From CAZYFH01 sp965197395 (GTDB lineage: Bacteria; Acidobacteriota; Vicinamibacteria; Vicinamibacterales; UBA8438), in the NCBI GenBank assembly GCA_965197395.1, contig CBDANB010000006.1, positions 558,001 to 622,000 on the forward strand: a DNA stretch of 64,000 bases, read 5' to 3'. The notes below the pieces were generated by a model. That model saw nothing but the letters and a program-made list of their open reading frames with translations. It was not told where the DNA came from and did no database searches. A program made the position numbers and the translations under genes. Position 1 is the stretch's first letter. Every line of letters begins with the position of its first letter. Shown one piece after another: positions 63,997-64,000 of this stretch.

Positions 63997-64000
63997 GGCC

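Overview
The window is about 64 kb of high-GC bacterial chromosome. Gene content suggests an acidobacterium, most likely near Vicinamibacterales. This is an inference: it rests on secreted PQQ dehydrogenases, several class C beta-lactamase-like serine hydrolases, a decayed acidobacterial-type (ADOP) MacB/FtsX permease, DUF1592/DUF1552 and ankyrin genes, zinc-ribbon/Ser-Thr kinase genes, and a compact Tad pilus locus. No rRNA is present to confirm it.

Region 1 (1-16.7 kb) is an accessory and eroding region. It holds a leucine-rich repeat protein (cut by the window edge), an M28-like peptidase, two related secreted PQQ dehydrogenases, a lactonase-like lipoprotein, a hydratase-like enzyme, a lipocalin-like protein and a serine hydrolase. 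Several genes here are broken. The first PQQ dehydrogenase carries a 367-bp non-autonomous element with 21-bp inverted ends and a perfect 8-bp target duplication. A DUF1697 gene is split by one IS3-like element. A lipoprotein serine hydrolase is split by a second IS3 element and then truncated. An ABC-transporter ATPase survives only as its first ~35 codons.

Region 2 (16.7-22.5 kb) has a rifampicin-phosphotransferase-like PEP-utilising enzyme divergent from a secreted cyclophilin and a serine hydrolase, then a tandem PilZ protein.

Region 3 (22.5-38.3 kb) is a Tad (tight adherence / Flp pilus) locus on the minus strand. In transcription order it holds two flp pilins, the prepilin peptidase, tadE, cpaB, a secretin with a very long charged coiled-coil tail, a 70-residue tadG-like stub, cpaE, cpaF, tadB, tadC, a DUF192 gene, an AAA+ ATPase and an isoprenylcysteine-methyltransferase-like membrane enzyme. 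A sigma-54 type -24/-12 promoter precedes the first pilin. Divergent from it lies a 905-residue pseudo-receiver / coiled-coil / PEGA protein. PilZ proteins are c-di-GMP receptors, so the PilZ gene at the other end may link this pilus to that signal.

Region 4 (38.3-44.3 kb) mixes a secreted DUF1330 protein, a permease pseudogene with several internal deletions, a Rap1a/Tai-like secreted protein, a Ser/Thr kinase cut off after its N-lobe beside an AT-rich array of alternating TGTTCTA/TAGAACA half-sites, a serine hydrolase and an ankyrin protein.

Region 5 (44.3-55.8 kb) contains a cytochrome-domain DUF1592/DUF1552 pair, a zinc-ribbon gene beside a truncated duplicate of itself, an OpuB-type osmoprotectant ABC importer with fused permease and binding domains, a TerB-like protein, and a minus-strand egtB-egtD ergothioneine operon followed by an AI-2E family transporter gene.

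Region 6 (56.1-64 kb) is core genome: tRNA-Leu(UAG), then tig-clpP-clpX-lon-engB-rpmE, and an RNase H-fold nuclease running to the window edge. A GC-rich dispersed repeat occurs three times (38.5, 55.8 and 62.9 kb).
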